DNA of 64,000 nt from Gemmatimonadota bacterium (GTDB lineage Bacteria; Gemmatimonadota; Gemmatimonadetes; Gemmatimonadales; Gemmatimonadaceae): the NCBI GenBank assembly GCA_016194585.1, contig JACQBG010000044.1, positions 87,822 through 151,821 of the forward strand. The letters are read 5' to 3'. Shown piece by piece: positions 30,053 through 40,191 of the stretch. A program made the position numbers and the translations under genes. The number at the start of each line of letters is the position of its first letter. The first letter of the stretch is position 1. Under the pieces are notes generated by a model. That model was not told the origin of the DNA. It saw only the letters and a list, made by a program, of their open reading frames with translations, and did no database searches.

Positions 30053-30992
30053 GCTGTTCCTCGTGCTCGACCAGCTCGCCGACGTGGCGGGCCGGACGGA
30101 AGCAGAGGGTGGGACGGGCTCCCGACCGCAGCACCTTGTCGGCCACGCTGCCGAGGAACAAGCGCGAGAGGCCGCGTCCGTAGGTCGCCACGGCGATCAC
30201 GTCGGGGTCCGTCTTCTCGACGTGGTCGAGGATGGCGCGGGCGGGCGAGACGTTGACGGACACCGTCGACGTGACGCCGAACCCGTCGGCGCGGAGCTTG
30301 GCGGCGACGCGCTCGATCTCGACCTTCGCCTCTTCGGCGAATGCGTCGATGCCGAACGGATCCTCGCCGGCGTCGCGCACGGTCGTGAAGGCGTCGCCCA
30401 CCCAGGGTGGCGCGACGACGCGCAGCACGTCGATCGAGGCGCCGAAGGCGCGCGCCAGCCACGCGGCGTGCGGCACCATGGCCTCGGAGATGTCGGAGCC
30501 GTCGTGCAGGAGCAGCACCTTCTTCACGTCCGGCGTGCGGGCGACGGCGTCTTCCGACATCGCGAGCACGGGGCAGGCGGCGTGGCGGATGACGCCGTCG
30601 GCGACGCTGCCCAGCCAGCGGAGCGCCCAGCCTCCGAGGCCGTGCGTGCTGCAGACGATGGCGGCGGCGCGCCGTTCGGCGGCCGCGGCGACGATCTCGT
30701 CGACCGGGGCCCCGACGCGGAGTTCGTGAGTAACCGCCAAACCAGTTGTGGTGCGAACGGATTCCGCCCGGCGTTCGAGCCAGAGGCGGGCGTCCGCCTC
30801 CATACGGTCGTTCCACGCCGGGTCGGGGATGAGAGCGGCGGCTTCGGGTGGCGCGCCGAGTGTGGACATCGGCGTGAACACGCGGACGAGGTGCAGGCCA
30901 CCCATGAGGCGGCGGGCGATCTCAGCGGCGTGCGGGATGGCGGCATCCGCCAAAGGCGAGCCGTCGAGGGGGATGAGGAGCTCGGTATACAT
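30030..30992 (-). CDS. Tandem-domain universal stress protein
   Basis: Two Usp domains: ELLIPLDGSPLADAAIPHA and KVLLLHDGSDISEAMVPHAAWLA; IAVATYGRGLSRLFLGSVADKVLR. Confidence 0.9.
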   Translation of the reverse strand: MYTELLIPLDGSPLADAAIPHAAEIARRLMGGLHLVRVFTPMSTLGAPPEAAALIPDPAWNDRMEADARLWLERRAESVRTTTGLAVTHELRVGAPVDEIVAAAAERRAAAIVCSTHGLGGWALRWLGSVADGVIRHAACPVLAMSEDAVARTPDVKKVLLLHDGSDISEAMVPHAAWLARAFGASIDVLRVVAPPWVGDAFTTVRDAGEDPFGIDAFAEEAKVEIERVAAKLRADGFGVTSTVSVNVSPARAILDHVEKTDPDVIAVATYGRGLSRLFLGSVADKVLRSGARPTLCFRPARHVGELVEHEEQLMASTPA

Positions 30993-31160
30993 CGGACCCT
31001 CCCGGTCTGATGCGCGTCGAGCCGCGACACCAGCAGAGGGTGGCGCGACGCGACACCGCTACATTAGTGATTCTTCGTAGTCGTGCGCGTCGGACAACCC
31101 GCGCATCCGTCGCGGGGGTTTCCCTGACCGCTTCCTACCGGTTCCGCCTCCTCCCTCCCA

Positions 31161-31604
31161 GTGACTCAGACCCCTTCCTCCAAAGACTCCCACCGCGTGC
31201 TCGAGGTCAGAGAGCGCGTGCGCTGGGGCGACTGCGACGCGACCGGCATCATCTACTACGGCGCCTACATCCGGCTCTTCCAGGTGGCCGAAGAGGAGCT
31301 GCTGCGGGCGTGCGGACTCCCCTTCGCCGAGCTCCGGCAGAGCCGCAACGTGTGGATCCCGCGCAAGGCGATGCACATGGAGTTCCACTCGCCGGCGCAG
31401 CTCGACGAGGAAGTGGCGGTGACGGCCTACTTCACCAAGGTCGGCGTGAGCTCGATCACCATGCAGTTCGAGGTGTACCGCGCGAGCGACCGGAAGCACC
31501 GCGCGTCGGGGACGCTCACCGTGGTGAACGTCGACAAGCCCTCGATGACCAAGCGTCCGCTCCCTGATGAGGTGCGGGCGATGCTGTCACTCTACGCGCG
31601 GTAG
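31161..31604 (+). CDS. Acyl-CoA thioesterase, hotdog fold (YbgC/4HBT type)
   Basis: RVRWGDCDATGIIYYGAYIRLFQVAEEELL. Confidence 0.88.
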   Translation: MTQTPSSKDSHRVLEVRERVRWGDCDATGIIYYGAYIRLFQVAEEELLRACGLPFAELRQSRNVWIPRKAMHMEFHSPAQLDEEVAVTAYFTKVGVSSITMQFEVYRASDRKHRASGTLTVVNVDKPSMTKRPLPDEVRAMLSLYAR

Positions 31605-33035
31605 CCCGGCGGTCGTGCTCACGCGGCGGGCGAGGCGCTGCAGGCCGTCGTAGGCGGCGTACTTGTAGGCGTCGCCGAGCGTGGGGTAGTTGAACACGCT
31701 CTGGATGAAGTAGTCGATGGTGCCGTCGAACGAGAGCACGGCCGCGGCGACGTGGATCAGTTCGCACGCGCCCTCGCCGACGATCGTGCAGCCGAGGAGC
31801 CGGAGGTCCTCGCGCCGGAAGACGAGCTTCACGAAGCCGTCGACCTCGCCGATGATCTGGCCGCGCGCGTTGAGGCGGAAGCTGGTCTTGCCGACCTCGA
31901 CGTGCAGTCCCTTCTCGCGGGCCGACTCCTCGGTCTCGCCGACGCAGGCGATCTCGGGGATGGTCCAGACGCCGTACGGGATGACGTTCGCGAGCTGCTT
32001 CTTGTACTTGAGGTCGAACGCGTCGCAGACGGCGACGCGGGCCTGCTCCATCGAGGTCGAGGCGAGCGCGGGGAAGCCGATGACGTCGCCGGCCGCGTAG
32101 ATGCTGGGTACGGTGGTGCGGTACCGGTCGTCGACGAGCACGAATCCGCGGTCGTTCACGCGCACGCCGGCGGTCTCGAGGCCGAGCGACGCCGTGGCGC
32201 CGTCGCGGCCGACGGCGACGAACACGCAGTCGGCGACGAGTTCGGTGCCGTCGGTGAGCCGCACGACGCCGACCTTCTTGTCGTCGCCTTCGATGCGCAC
32301 CTCCGCCGCTTCGGCGCCGAGCAGCACCTGCACGCCGAGGCGGCGGGTGAGCTCGATGCGCAGCGCCTCGCTCGCCTCGTGGTCGAGTTGCGCGAGCAGG
32401 CGGTTGCGCCCGTTGACGAGGGTCACGCGCACGCCGAGGGCGGCGAAGATGGACGCGTACTCGCAGCCGATGACGCCGCCGCCGAGCACGACCATGCGGG
32501 CGGGGATGTCGGGGAGGCTGAGCACGGAGTCGCTGTCGACGATGACCTGGTCGTCGAACGGGATCTGCGGCGGGCGTTGCGGGTGCGAGCCGGTGGCGAG
32601 GAGGATGAACTCGGCGCTCAGGCGGCGCGGCGGTTCGCCGAACCGGGTCACTTCGACGGCGTGCGGGTCGAGGAGGGTGGCGGCGCCCTGCACCACGGTC
32701 ACGTGGTGGCGCGCGAAGTTCTCGCCGATGAGCTGCCATTCGGCCTCGACCACGGCGCGCTCGCGGAACATGAAGTCGGCGATCGTGATGTCGGGCTGCA
32801 CGTGCACGTCGACGCCGTAGAGCCCGCGCTGGCGCAGCTGGCTGAAATGGAGCGCGGTCTCGCGCAGCGTCTTCGACGGGATGGTGCCGGTGTTGACGGC
32901 GGCCCCTCCCGGGCGTGGCGAGCGCTCGACGACGCAGACGCGTTTGCCGAAGTAGGCGGCCTGGGCGGCCCCCTTCTCGCCGGCGGGCCCGGCGCCGATG
33001 ACGACGAGGTCGAAGTGGTCGAGTTGGTCGGCCAT
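31587..33035 (-). CDS. sthA: Soluble (Si-specific) NAD(P)+ transhydrogenase
   Basis: VVIGAGPAGEKGAAQAAYFGKRV and NTGTIPSKTLRETALH, lacking the redox disulfide of related oxidoreductases. Confidence 0.9.
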   Translation of the reverse strand: MADQLDHFDLVVIGAGPAGEKGAAQAAYFGKRVCVVERSPRPGGAAVNTGTIPSKTLRETALHFSQLRQRGLYGVDVHVQPDITIADFMFRERAVVEAEWQLIGENFARHHVTVVQGAATLLDPHAVEVTRFGEPPRRLSAEFILLATGSHPQRPPQIPFDDQVIVDSDSVLSLPDIPARMVVLGGGVIGCEYASIFAALGVRVTLVNGRNRLLAQLDHEASEALRIELTRRLGVQVLLGAEAAEVRIEGDDKKVGVVRLTDGTELVADCVFVAVGRDGATASLGLETAGVRVNDRGFVLVDDRYRTTVPSIYAAGDVIGFPALASTSMEQARVAVCDAFDLKYKKQLANVIPYGVWTIPEIACVGETEESAREKGLHVEVGKTSFRLNARGQIIGEVDGFVKLVFRREDLRLLGCTIVGEGACELIHVAAAVLSFDGTIDYFIQSVFNYPTLGDAYKYAAYDGLQRLARRVSTTAGLPRVE

Positions 33036-33111
33036 TGGACACAACGATAGGGCGGCGCCCCGCGCCCGGACAGGGGCCGCTGCGGGGGCGCGACTGTCTT
33101 ATCTTTCACCC

Positions 33112-34323
33112 GTGACCGACCAGAGCACCTATTACCGCAAGGGGTTCGGCCTCAAGGCCGAGATCGAGGGGACGCTGTCGGCCGACTACAGCGGCCAGCT
33201 CGTCGACCTCCTCCGCGCCAGCGATTACACGCTGGTCGCCGGGCCGGTCACGGTGCGGCTGGCCCGCGAATTCGGCTTCTGCTACGGCGTCGAGCGCGCC
33301 GTCGACTACGCGTACCAGACGCGCGCCAAGTTCCCGGACCGCCGCATCTTCCTCGCCGGGGAGATCATCCACAACCCGCACGTCAACACGAAGCTGCGGC
33401 AGATGGGGATCGTCTTCCTGCAGTCGGGCGACGACGGCTTCGATTTCTCGGGGGTCCAGCCCGAGGACGTGGTGATCCTGCCGGCCTTCGGCGTGACGAT
33501 CGGCGACTTCGAGCGGCTGCGCGCGCTCGGTTGCGTGATGGTCGACACGACGTGCGGCTCGGTGCTCAACGTCTGGAAGCGCGTCGAGACGTACGCGCGC
33601 GACGGCTTCACCTCGCTGATCCACGGCAAGTATTACCACGAGGAGACGCGGGCGACGGCGTCGCAGGTGGCGAAGTACCCCGGCGGCGCGTATCTCGTCG
33701 TGCGCAACATGGAGCAGGCGCGCGACGTGTGCGACTACATCGAGGGGACGGGGCTGTCGCGCGAGGCGTTCGTGGCGCGCTACGTGAAGCAGGCGAGCCC
33801 CGGCTTCGATCCGGACGTGCACCTCGTGAAGGTCGGCGTGGCCAACCAGACGACGATGCTGGCGCGCGAATCGCTGGCGATCGGCGAGGAGGTCGGGCTG
33901 GCGATGGCGCGCCGGCACGGCGCGGAATATCGCGCGACGCACTTCCGCACGTTCGACACCATCTGCAGCGCCACGCAGGACCGGCAGGACGCCGTGAACG
34001 CGCTGCTCGAGGAGCCGCTCGACGTGATGCTCGTGATCGGCGGCTACAACTCGAGCAACACGATCTCGCTCGCCGCGCTCTGCGCCGAGCGCGTGCCGAC
34101 GTACCACATCGCCGATTCGACGGCGATCGACGTGGAACGGGGGACGATCCGGCACGCCGGCGCGACGCCGCACGACGAGGTGGAGACGGCGGGCTGGCTG
34201 CCCGCCGAGGGGCCGGTGCGCGTGGGGCTCACGGCGGGGGCGAGCACGCCGAACAACAAGATCGGCGAGGCCGTGGCGCGCGTGTTCCGCATGCGCGGGA
34301 TCGACGCGGTGGGGTCGGTGTGA
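33112..34323 (+). CDS. ispH: 4-hydroxy-3-methylbut-2-enyl diphosphate reductase
   Basis: FGFCYGVERAVDYAY, GEIIHNPHVNTKLRQMG, VDTTCGSVLNVWK, SNTISLAALC; about 400 aa long form. Confidence 0.92.
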   Translation: MTDQSTYYRKGFGLKAEIEGTLSADYSGQLVDLLRASDYTLVAGPVTVRLAREFGFCYGVERAVDYAYQTRAKFPDRRIFLAGEIIHNPHVNTKLRQMGIVFLQSGDDGFDFSGVQPEDVVILPAFGVTIGDFERLRALGCVMVDTTCGSVLNVWKRVETYARDGFTSLIHGKYYHEETRATASQVAKYPGGAYLVVRNMEQARDVCDYIEGTGLSREAFVARYVKQASPGFDPDVHLVKVGVANQTTMLARESLAIGEEVGLAMARRHGAEYRATHFRTFDTICSATQDRQDAVNALLEEPLDVMLVIGGYNSSNTISLAALCAERVPTYHIADSTAIDVERGTIRHAGATPHDEVETAGWLPAEGPVRVGLTAGASTPNNKIGEAVARVFRMRGIDAVGSV

Positions 34324-35300
34324 CGACGCCGGGCTACGCCGCGCTCCATGGCGGCGAAGCGAGCGCCGTGCTCCTGCCCGCGCTGGGCGGCAAGATCCGC
34401 GAGGTCACCTTGGGCGGGCGCCAATGGTTCTGGCACAATCCGCAGCTGCCGTTCGCGCCCCCGGACGGCGCGGCGCGGTTCGACCTCGTGGGCGACTCGG
34501 GCGGATTCGACGATTGCTTCCCGACGGTCGCGGCGGGGACGCTGCCGACGTGGGTGCGCGGCGCGGGGGACCTCGTGCTCGCCGACCACGGCGACCTCTG
34601 GCGGCTCGCGCCCGACACGACGATCGCGACGGCGGACGACGGCCACGTGGCGACCTGCCGCTGGGAGGGGGCGCGATGGCCCTGGCGGTTCACGCGCACC
34701 GTCCGGGTGACCCCGTCGAGCGAGGTGCGGTTCGAGTACGAGGTGCAGAACGGCGGGGCGCACGCGATGCCTTTCCTCTGGGCGGGGCATGCGCTGTTCC
34801 CGCTGTCGTCGCAGACGCGGCTCTTCCTGCCCGAGGGAGCGATCACGCGCGTCTGGACGCACCATGGAGCGGATTTCGGCGCGAGCGTGGTCGAGCACCG
34901 TTGGCCGCGCGTGCGTTCGGGGGCGGTGATGGCCGATCTGTCCGCGCCCTGGACCGCGCTCAAGGTGCCGTACGCGTGCCGTCTCTACGTGGCGCTGCCG
35001 CCCGAGGAGTGCGTGATCGCCATCGCCGAGGGGGAGTCCAAGCTCGAGATGGTGCTCGACGGGCGCGAGATGCCGTACGTCGGCGTCTGGATCAACCGGG
35101 AGGGGTGGACGCCGTTCGCGCCCAAGCGGTCGTGGCTCCCGTGGAAGCGGCGGGCCGTGCCGTATGCGAACGTCGCGATCGAGCCCTGCCTGGGGGCGCC
35201 CGATGGACTCGCCGACGCGGTGGCGTCGTGGGACGCGGCCGCGTGGCTGGCGCCGGAGACGGCGATGCGCTGGGGGATGACGTGGCGCGCCGGCGGGTGA
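34320..35300 (+). CDS. Aldose-epimerase-like (galactose mutarotase fold) protein
   Basis: GTG overlaps the ispH stop. ALGGKIREVTLGGRQWFW, SGGFDDCFPTV, FEYEVQNGGAHAMPFLWAGHALF. Confidence 0.65.
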   Translation: MTTPGYAALHGGEASAVLLPALGGKIREVTLGGRQWFWHNPQLPFAPPDGAARFDLVGDSGGFDDCFPTVAAGTLPTWVRGAGDLVLADHGDLWRLAPDTTIATADDGHVATCRWEGARWPWRFTRTVRVTPSSEVRFEYEVQNGGAHAMPFLWAGHALFPLSSQTRLFLPEGAITRVWTHHGADFGASVVEHRWPRVRSGAVMADLSAPWTALKVPYACRLYVALPPEECVIAIAEGESKLEMVLDGREMPYVGVWINREGWTPFAPKRSWLPWKRRAVPYANVAIEPCLGAPDGLADAVASWDAAAWLAPETAMRWGMTWRAGG

Positions 35301-35373
35301 CGCGCGCACGGCCGCTGTCGGTGGCAGGCGCGGTACCGCAGATTTCGACGCACCCTTCCACCGGCCGTCCGAC

Positions 35374-35871
35374 GTGACCACGCCGTCCCATCCCCGCGCC
35401 GCGGCGCTCATCCAGCAGCTGCGGCTCGATCCCCACCCCGAAGGCGGCCATTTCCGCGAGCTGTTCCGCTCGCGACGCATGGTGCGCACCGACGACGGCC
35501 GCAGCGAGCGGTGGGCCGTCACGACGATCTACTATCTGCTGGTCGCCGGCGAGTACAGCCGCTGGCACCGCGTGGCGGCGGACGAGATCTGGCATTTCTA
35601 CGAGGGCGATCCGGTCGAGCTCACGCTGCTCGATTCGGACGGCGTGCGCGTGAAGCGTGACGTGCTCGGGCCGGTCGGCTCCGAGACGGTGCCGGTGCGC
35701 TGCGTGCCGGCGGGGTGCTGGCAGGCGGCGCGCCCGCTCGGCGCCTACACGCTCGTGGGGTGCACCGTGGCGCCGGGCTTCGAGTTCTCGGACTTCCGGC
35801 TGCTGCAGGACGACGCGCGCGCCTCGCAGGCGCTGCGCGAACGCCACCCCGAACTCGCGACGCTGCTCTAG
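35374..35871 (+). CDS. Cupin protein, DUF985/cupin_5 type
   Basis: LDPHPEGGHFRELFRS, TTIYYLLVAGEYSRWHRVAADEIWHFYEGDPVEL, LVGCTVAPGFEFSDF. Confidence 0.88.
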   Translation: MTTPSHPRAAALIQQLRLDPHPEGGHFRELFRSRRMVRTDDGRSERWAVTTIYYLLVAGEYSRWHRVAADEIWHFYEGDPVELTLLDSDGVRVKRDVLGPVGSETVPVRCVPAGCWQAARPLGAYTLVGCTVAPGFEFSDFRLLQDDARASQALRERHPELATLL

Positions 35872-35901
35872 GCGCGCGCTGACTTCCAGGAGAACACGTC
35901 G

Positions 35902-37977
35902 ATGCTGATGCAATCCCTGCGGCGCGTGGCGGCCCTGGCGCTGCTCGCGTCGCCGCTCGCCGCGCAGAGTACCCGCGCGATCACGTTCGAGGACTTCTCG
36001 GCGATGCGGGGCGTGTCGGATCCGCAGCTCTCGCCCGACGGCAAGGCGGTGCTGTACGCGGTGCGCACCACCGACGTCGCGGCGAACAAGCGCACGACGC
36101 GGACGTTCGTCATGGCGTCGAGCGGCGGCGCGCCGCGGGCCTGGCCCGACGACCGGACGGCGGCCGCCGAGGCGCGGTGGTCGCCCGACGGCGCGCGGGT
36201 GGCGTTCACGAGCGGCGGGCAGCTGTGGATCGCCGACGCGAGCGGCGCGAACGCGCGCGCGCTGACGACGCTCTCGACGGGAGCCGGCGGCCCCGTGTGG
36301 TCGCCCGCCGGCGACCGCATCGCGTTCGTGAGCAGCGTGTATCCATCGTGCGCCGACGACGCGTGCAACGCGGCCAAGTCGAAGGCGGCGAGCGAGAGCA
36401 AGGTGAAGGCGCACCTCGCCGACCAACTGATGTACCGCCACTGGAACGCCTGGGACGACGGCACGCGGTCGCACCTCTTCGTAGTGAGGACCGACGGCGG
36501 CGACCTGCGTGACCTCGTGCCGGGGGCGACCTACGACGTGCCGCCGGGTCCCTTCGGCGGGAGCGAGGGATACGCCATCTCCCCCGACGGGAAGGAAGCG
36601 GCGTTCACGGCGAAGGCGCAGGGGCGCGCCGACGCCTGGACGACGGACCTCAACGTCTACACGGTCGCGATCGCCGGCGGCGTGGCGACCCCGGTGACGG
36701 CGACGAACAAGGGCGCCGACCAGAACCCGGTCTACACGCCCGACGGCAAGTACATCCTCTATGCGTCGCAGAAGCGCGGCGGTCTCGAGAGCGACAAGTG
36801 GCGGCTGATGGCGTACGATCGCGCCGCCCGCACGTCGCGCGACCTGTTGCCGACGTGGGATCGGTGGGCGGAGTCGTATCTCGTGTCGCCCGATTCGCGG
36901 ACGATCTATGTGGGCAGCGGCGACCGCGGGCGCGACAAGTTCTTCCGGGTGTCACTCGACGCCGCGGGCAAGGCGGGCACGCCGGCCGTCATCATGGGCG
37001 AGCACAACAACACGTCGCCGACCCTGGCGTCCGACGGGCGCACCATCGCCTGGGTGCGCGACGCGACGGAGCGGCCGGCCGAGGTGTGGATCGGGACGCT
37101 CGCCGCGACCGGCGCCGTCGAGGGAGCGCGAGCGCTCACGCACGAGAATGACGCGCTCGTGGCGCAACTCACGCTGCACGGGGCCGAGGACTTCGCGTAC
37201 GTCGGCGCGGCGGGAGACAGCGTGTTCGGCTTCATCGTGAAGCCACCGCAGTGGAAGGCGGGACAGAAGTACCCGCTTCTCCTGCTCATCCACGGCGGCC
37301 CGCAGGGCGCGTGGCTCGACTCGTGGGGCTCGCGCTGGGCACCGCAGCTGTTCGCGCAGGGCGGGTACGGGCTCGTGATCATCAATCCGCACGGTTCCAC
37401 CGGCTACGGCCAGAAGTTCACCGACGCCGTGTCGAAGGATTGGGGCGGCAAGACCTACGACGACCTCATGAAGGGGGTCGACGCGGCGCTCGCGAAGTAC
37501 CCGTGGCTCGATTCGACGCGGATGGCGGCCGCGGGAGGCTCGTACGGCGGCTACATGGTGAACTGGATCGGCGGGCACACGAACCGGTTCAAGGCGCTCG
37601 TCAGCCACGCCGGCGTGTTCAACCTCGAGGCCATGGCCGGCGCGACGGAAGAGCAGTGGTTCCCCGACGCCGAATTCGGCGGCCCGTTCTGGTCGGGACC
37701 GCAGATGGCGTCGCAGTACCGCAAGTACTCGCCGCATCTCTTCGTGCAGCACTTCAAGACGCCGACGCTGATCATCGGGGGCGAGCTCGACTACCGCATC
37801 CCGTATTCTGAAGGGGTGTCGCTGTTCACCGCACTGCAGCGGCAGGGCGTCGCGAGCCGGCTGCTCGTGTTCCCGGACGAAGGGCACTGGGTGCTCAAGC
37901 CGCAGAACTCGCAGCTCTGGTGGCACGAGGTGCACCGGTGGCTCGGGGCGCAGCTGAGCCCGAAGCCCAACATGTGA
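35902..37977 (+). CDS. S9 family prolyl oligopeptidase-type peptidase
   Basis: Signal peptide; beta-propeller SPDG repeats; AAGGSYGGYMVNWI nucleophile region; GELDYRIPYSEG; DEGHWVLKP. Confidence 0.92.
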   Translation: MLMQSLRRVAALALLASPLAAQSTRAITFEDFSAMRGVSDPQLSPDGKAVLYAVRTTDVAANKRTTRTFVMASSGGAPRAWPDDRTAAAEARWSPDGARVAFTSGGQLWIADASGANARALTTLSTGAGGPVWSPAGDRIAFVSSVYPSCADDACNAAKSKAASESKVKAHLADQLMYRHWNAWDDGTRSHLFVVRTDGGDLRDLVPGATYDVPPGPFGGSEGYAISPDGKEAAFTAKAQGRADAWTTDLNVYTVAIAGGVATPVTATNKGADQNPVYTPDGKYILYASQKRGGLESDKWRLMAYDRAARTSRDLLPTWDRWAESYLVSPDSRTIYVGSGDRGRDKFFRVSLDAAGKAGTPAVIMGEHNNTSPTLASDGRTIAWVRDATERPAEVWIGTLAATGAVEGARALTHENDALVAQLTLHGAEDFAYVGAAGDSVFGFIVKPPQWKAGQKYPLLLLIHGGPQGAWLDSWGSRWAPQLFAQGGYGLVIINPHGSTGYGQKFTDAVSKDWGGKTYDDLMKGVDAALAKYPWLDSTRMAAAGGSYGGYMVNWIGGHTNRFKALVSHAGVFNLEAMAGATEEQWFPDAEFGGPFWSGPQMASQYRKYSPHLFVQHFKTPTLIIGGELDYRIPYSEGVSLFTALQRQGVASRLLVFPDEGHWVLKPQNSQLWWHEVHRWLGAQLSPKPNM

Positions 37978-37993
37978 CGAGGAGACGGCTCCC

Positions 37994-38854
37994 GTGACGA
38001 CCGCATTCGACGCGCTCCTCGCGCACCTCGTGGACTACGCCGGGCTGTTCCCGCCGGCGTCGCTCGCGATGCAGGACGCAGTGCGCGCCTACGCGACCTA
38101 CCGTGACAGCCCCCGCGCGCAGATGCTCGGCCGCTTCGTCGTGCCCGCGGCGCGACTGGGCGAGTTCGCCGAGCGGGCGAAGCCGCTCATGACGCCCGGC
38201 GACGCGTGGCCGCTCTCGGTACTCGCGACGCCCGCCGATGCGGCCGCGCTCGACGCGTTCGACTCGGCGATGCGCGGGCGGGCGGCGGTCGAGTGTGTCG
38301 AGGGGCGCGTGAACACGCCGGCCGAGGTCGCCGCGTATGCCGGCAGGCGCCCGGCGTTCGTGGAGATCCCGCTCGACGCCGATCCGGCACCGTTCCTCGA
38401 CGAGCTCCGGCGGTACGGACTCGCCGCCAAGGCGCGCACCGGCGGGGTGACGAACGAACTCTTCCCGACCGCGGCGCAACTGGCGCGGTTCATCGCCGCC
38501 TGCGCGTCGCGCGACGTGCCGTTCAAGGCGACGGCGGGGCTGCACCATCCGCTGCGCGGCGAGTACCTGCTGACTTACGCGCAGGAGAGCCCGCATGGCA
38601 CGATGTTCGGGTTCCTGAACGTCTTCGTGGCGGCGGTGCTCGCGCGCGGCGGGATGGCGGAGCGCGAGATCGTCGCCGTGCTCGAGGAGCGCGCTGCGTC
38701 GGCGTTCACGTTCGACGACGACGGACTCGCGTGTCGCGCGCATCGCGCCGGACTGGACGCCGTGCGCGCGGCGCGCGAGAAGTTCGCGACGTCGTTCGGC
38801 TCCTGCTCGTTCGCCGAACCGGTGGACGACCTCACGGCGCTGGGGTTGCTGTGA
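37994..38854 (+). CDS. Conserved protein of unknown function, translationally coupled to fumarylacetoacetase
   Basis: Full ORF; TGA overlaps the GTG of the next gene (GTGA). Confidence 0.6.
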   Translation: MTTAFDALLAHLVDYAGLFPPASLAMQDAVRAYATYRDSPRAQMLGRFVVPAARLGEFAERAKPLMTPGDAWPLSVLATPADAAALDAFDSAMRGRAAVECVEGRVNTPAEVAAYAGRRPAFVEIPLDADPAPFLDELRRYGLAAKARTGGVTNELFPTAAQLARFIAACASRDVPFKATAGLHHPLRGEYLLTYAQESPHGTMFGFLNVFVAAVLARGGMAEREIVAVLEERAASAFTFDDDGLACRAHRAGLDAVRAAREKFATSFGSCSFAEPVDDLTALGLL

Positions 38855-40176
38855 CGGCCGCCGACGAGACGCTCGACGTCGCGCTGCAGTCGTGGGTCGA
38901 CGACGCGAACGCCCCCGGCACCGATTTCCCCATCCAGAACCTGCCGTTCGGCGTGTTCCGGCACGACTTCGAGGAGCGGCCGCGGGTCGGCATCGCGATC
39001 GGCGCGCACGTCCTCGACTGCATGGCGGCGGTGCGCGCCGGCGTGTTCGACGCGCTCAGCCCGCCGGTGCGCGACGCGCTGCAATCGTGGTCGCTCAACG
39101 CGCTCATGGGGCTCGGCCGCGACGACGCCCGCACGGTGCGCCACGCGGCGAGCCGCCTGCTGCGCGCCGACAGCGACGAAGGGCGCTCGGCGCGGACGAT
39201 GCGCGACGTGCTCCTCGTGCGGATGGACCGCGTGGGGATGCTCGTCCCCGCGGAGATCGGCGACTACACCGATTTCTACGCCTCGGTGTTCCACGCCACG
39301 AACGTCGGCTCGATGTTCCGCCCCGACAACCCGCTCCTGCCGAACTACAAGTACGTGCCGATCGGCTATCACGGGCGCGCGTCGTCGGTGGTCGCCAGCG
39401 GCGCGCCGGTGCGCCGCCCGCGCGGGCAGCGCCGCCCCGATCCGAACGCGCCGCCGGTGTACGGCCCGTCGGCCGGGCTCGACTACGAGCTCGAACTCGG
39501 CGCCTGGCTGGGCGGCGATTCGGCGATCGGCGACACGGTGCCGATCGCCCGCGCCGAGGACCGGCTGTTCGGACTGTCGTTGCTCAACGACTGGTCGGCG
39601 CGCGATCTGCAGAGTTGGGAATACCAGCCGCTCGGTCCGTTCCTTGCGAAGAACTTCCTCACGACCGTGTCGCCGTGGATCGTCACGCTCGACGCGCTCG
39701 CCCCCTTCCGCGTGCCCGCTTTCGAGCGTCCCGCCGGCGATCCCGCACCGCTCCCGTATCTCAACGACGCCGCGGATCAGGCGCGCGGCGGGTTCGACGT
39801 GACGCTCGCAGTGCATCTCGCGAGCGCCCAGATGCGGGAGCAGGGGATCGCGCCGCTGCGGCTGTCGACGGGCACGTTCCGCCAGATGTACTGGACGTTC
39901 GCGCAGATGATCGCGCACCACGCGAGCGGCGGATGTAACCTACGAGCCGGTGATTTGCTCGGCAGCGGTACCGTCTCCGGCCCCGACAAGGGGTCGCGCG
40001 GGTGCCTGCTCGAACTGACGTGGCGCGGGGCGGAGCCGATCACGCTCCCCACCGGCGAGACGCGGGCGTTCCTCGCCGACGGCGACGAGGTGACGATGAA
40101 CGGTTGGTGCGCACGCGACGGCGCGGCGCGCATCGGATTCGGCGACTGCCGCGGTATCGTGCGCGCGGCGAACTGA
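38851..40176 (+). CDS. fahA: Fumarylacetoacetase
   Basis: NLPFGVFRHDFEERPRVGIAIG, YTDFYASVFHATNVGSMFRPDNPLLPNYKYVPIGYHGRASSVV, NDWSARDLQSWEYQPLGPFLAKNF. Confidence 0.95.
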   Translation: MTAADETLDVALQSWVDDANAPGTDFPIQNLPFGVFRHDFEERPRVGIAIGAHVLDCMAAVRAGVFDALSPPVRDALQSWSLNALMGLGRDDARTVRHAASRLLRADSDEGRSARTMRDVLLVRMDRVGMLVPAEIGDYTDFYASVFHATNVGSMFRPDNPLLPNYKYVPIGYHGRASSVVASGAPVRRPRGQRRPDPNAPPVYGPSAGLDYELELGAWLGGDSAIGDTVPIARAEDRLFGLSLLNDWSARDLQSWEYQPLGPFLAKNFLTTVSPWIVTLDALAPFRVPAFERPAGDPAPLPYLNDAADQARGGFDVTLAVHLASAQMREQGIAPLRLSTGTFRQMYWTFAQMIAHHASGGCNLRAGDLLGSGTVSGPDKGSRGCLLELTWRGAEPITLPTGETRAFLADGDEVTMNGWCARDGAARIGFGDCRGIVRAAN

Positions 40177-40191
40177 CCCAGGAGCCAATCG

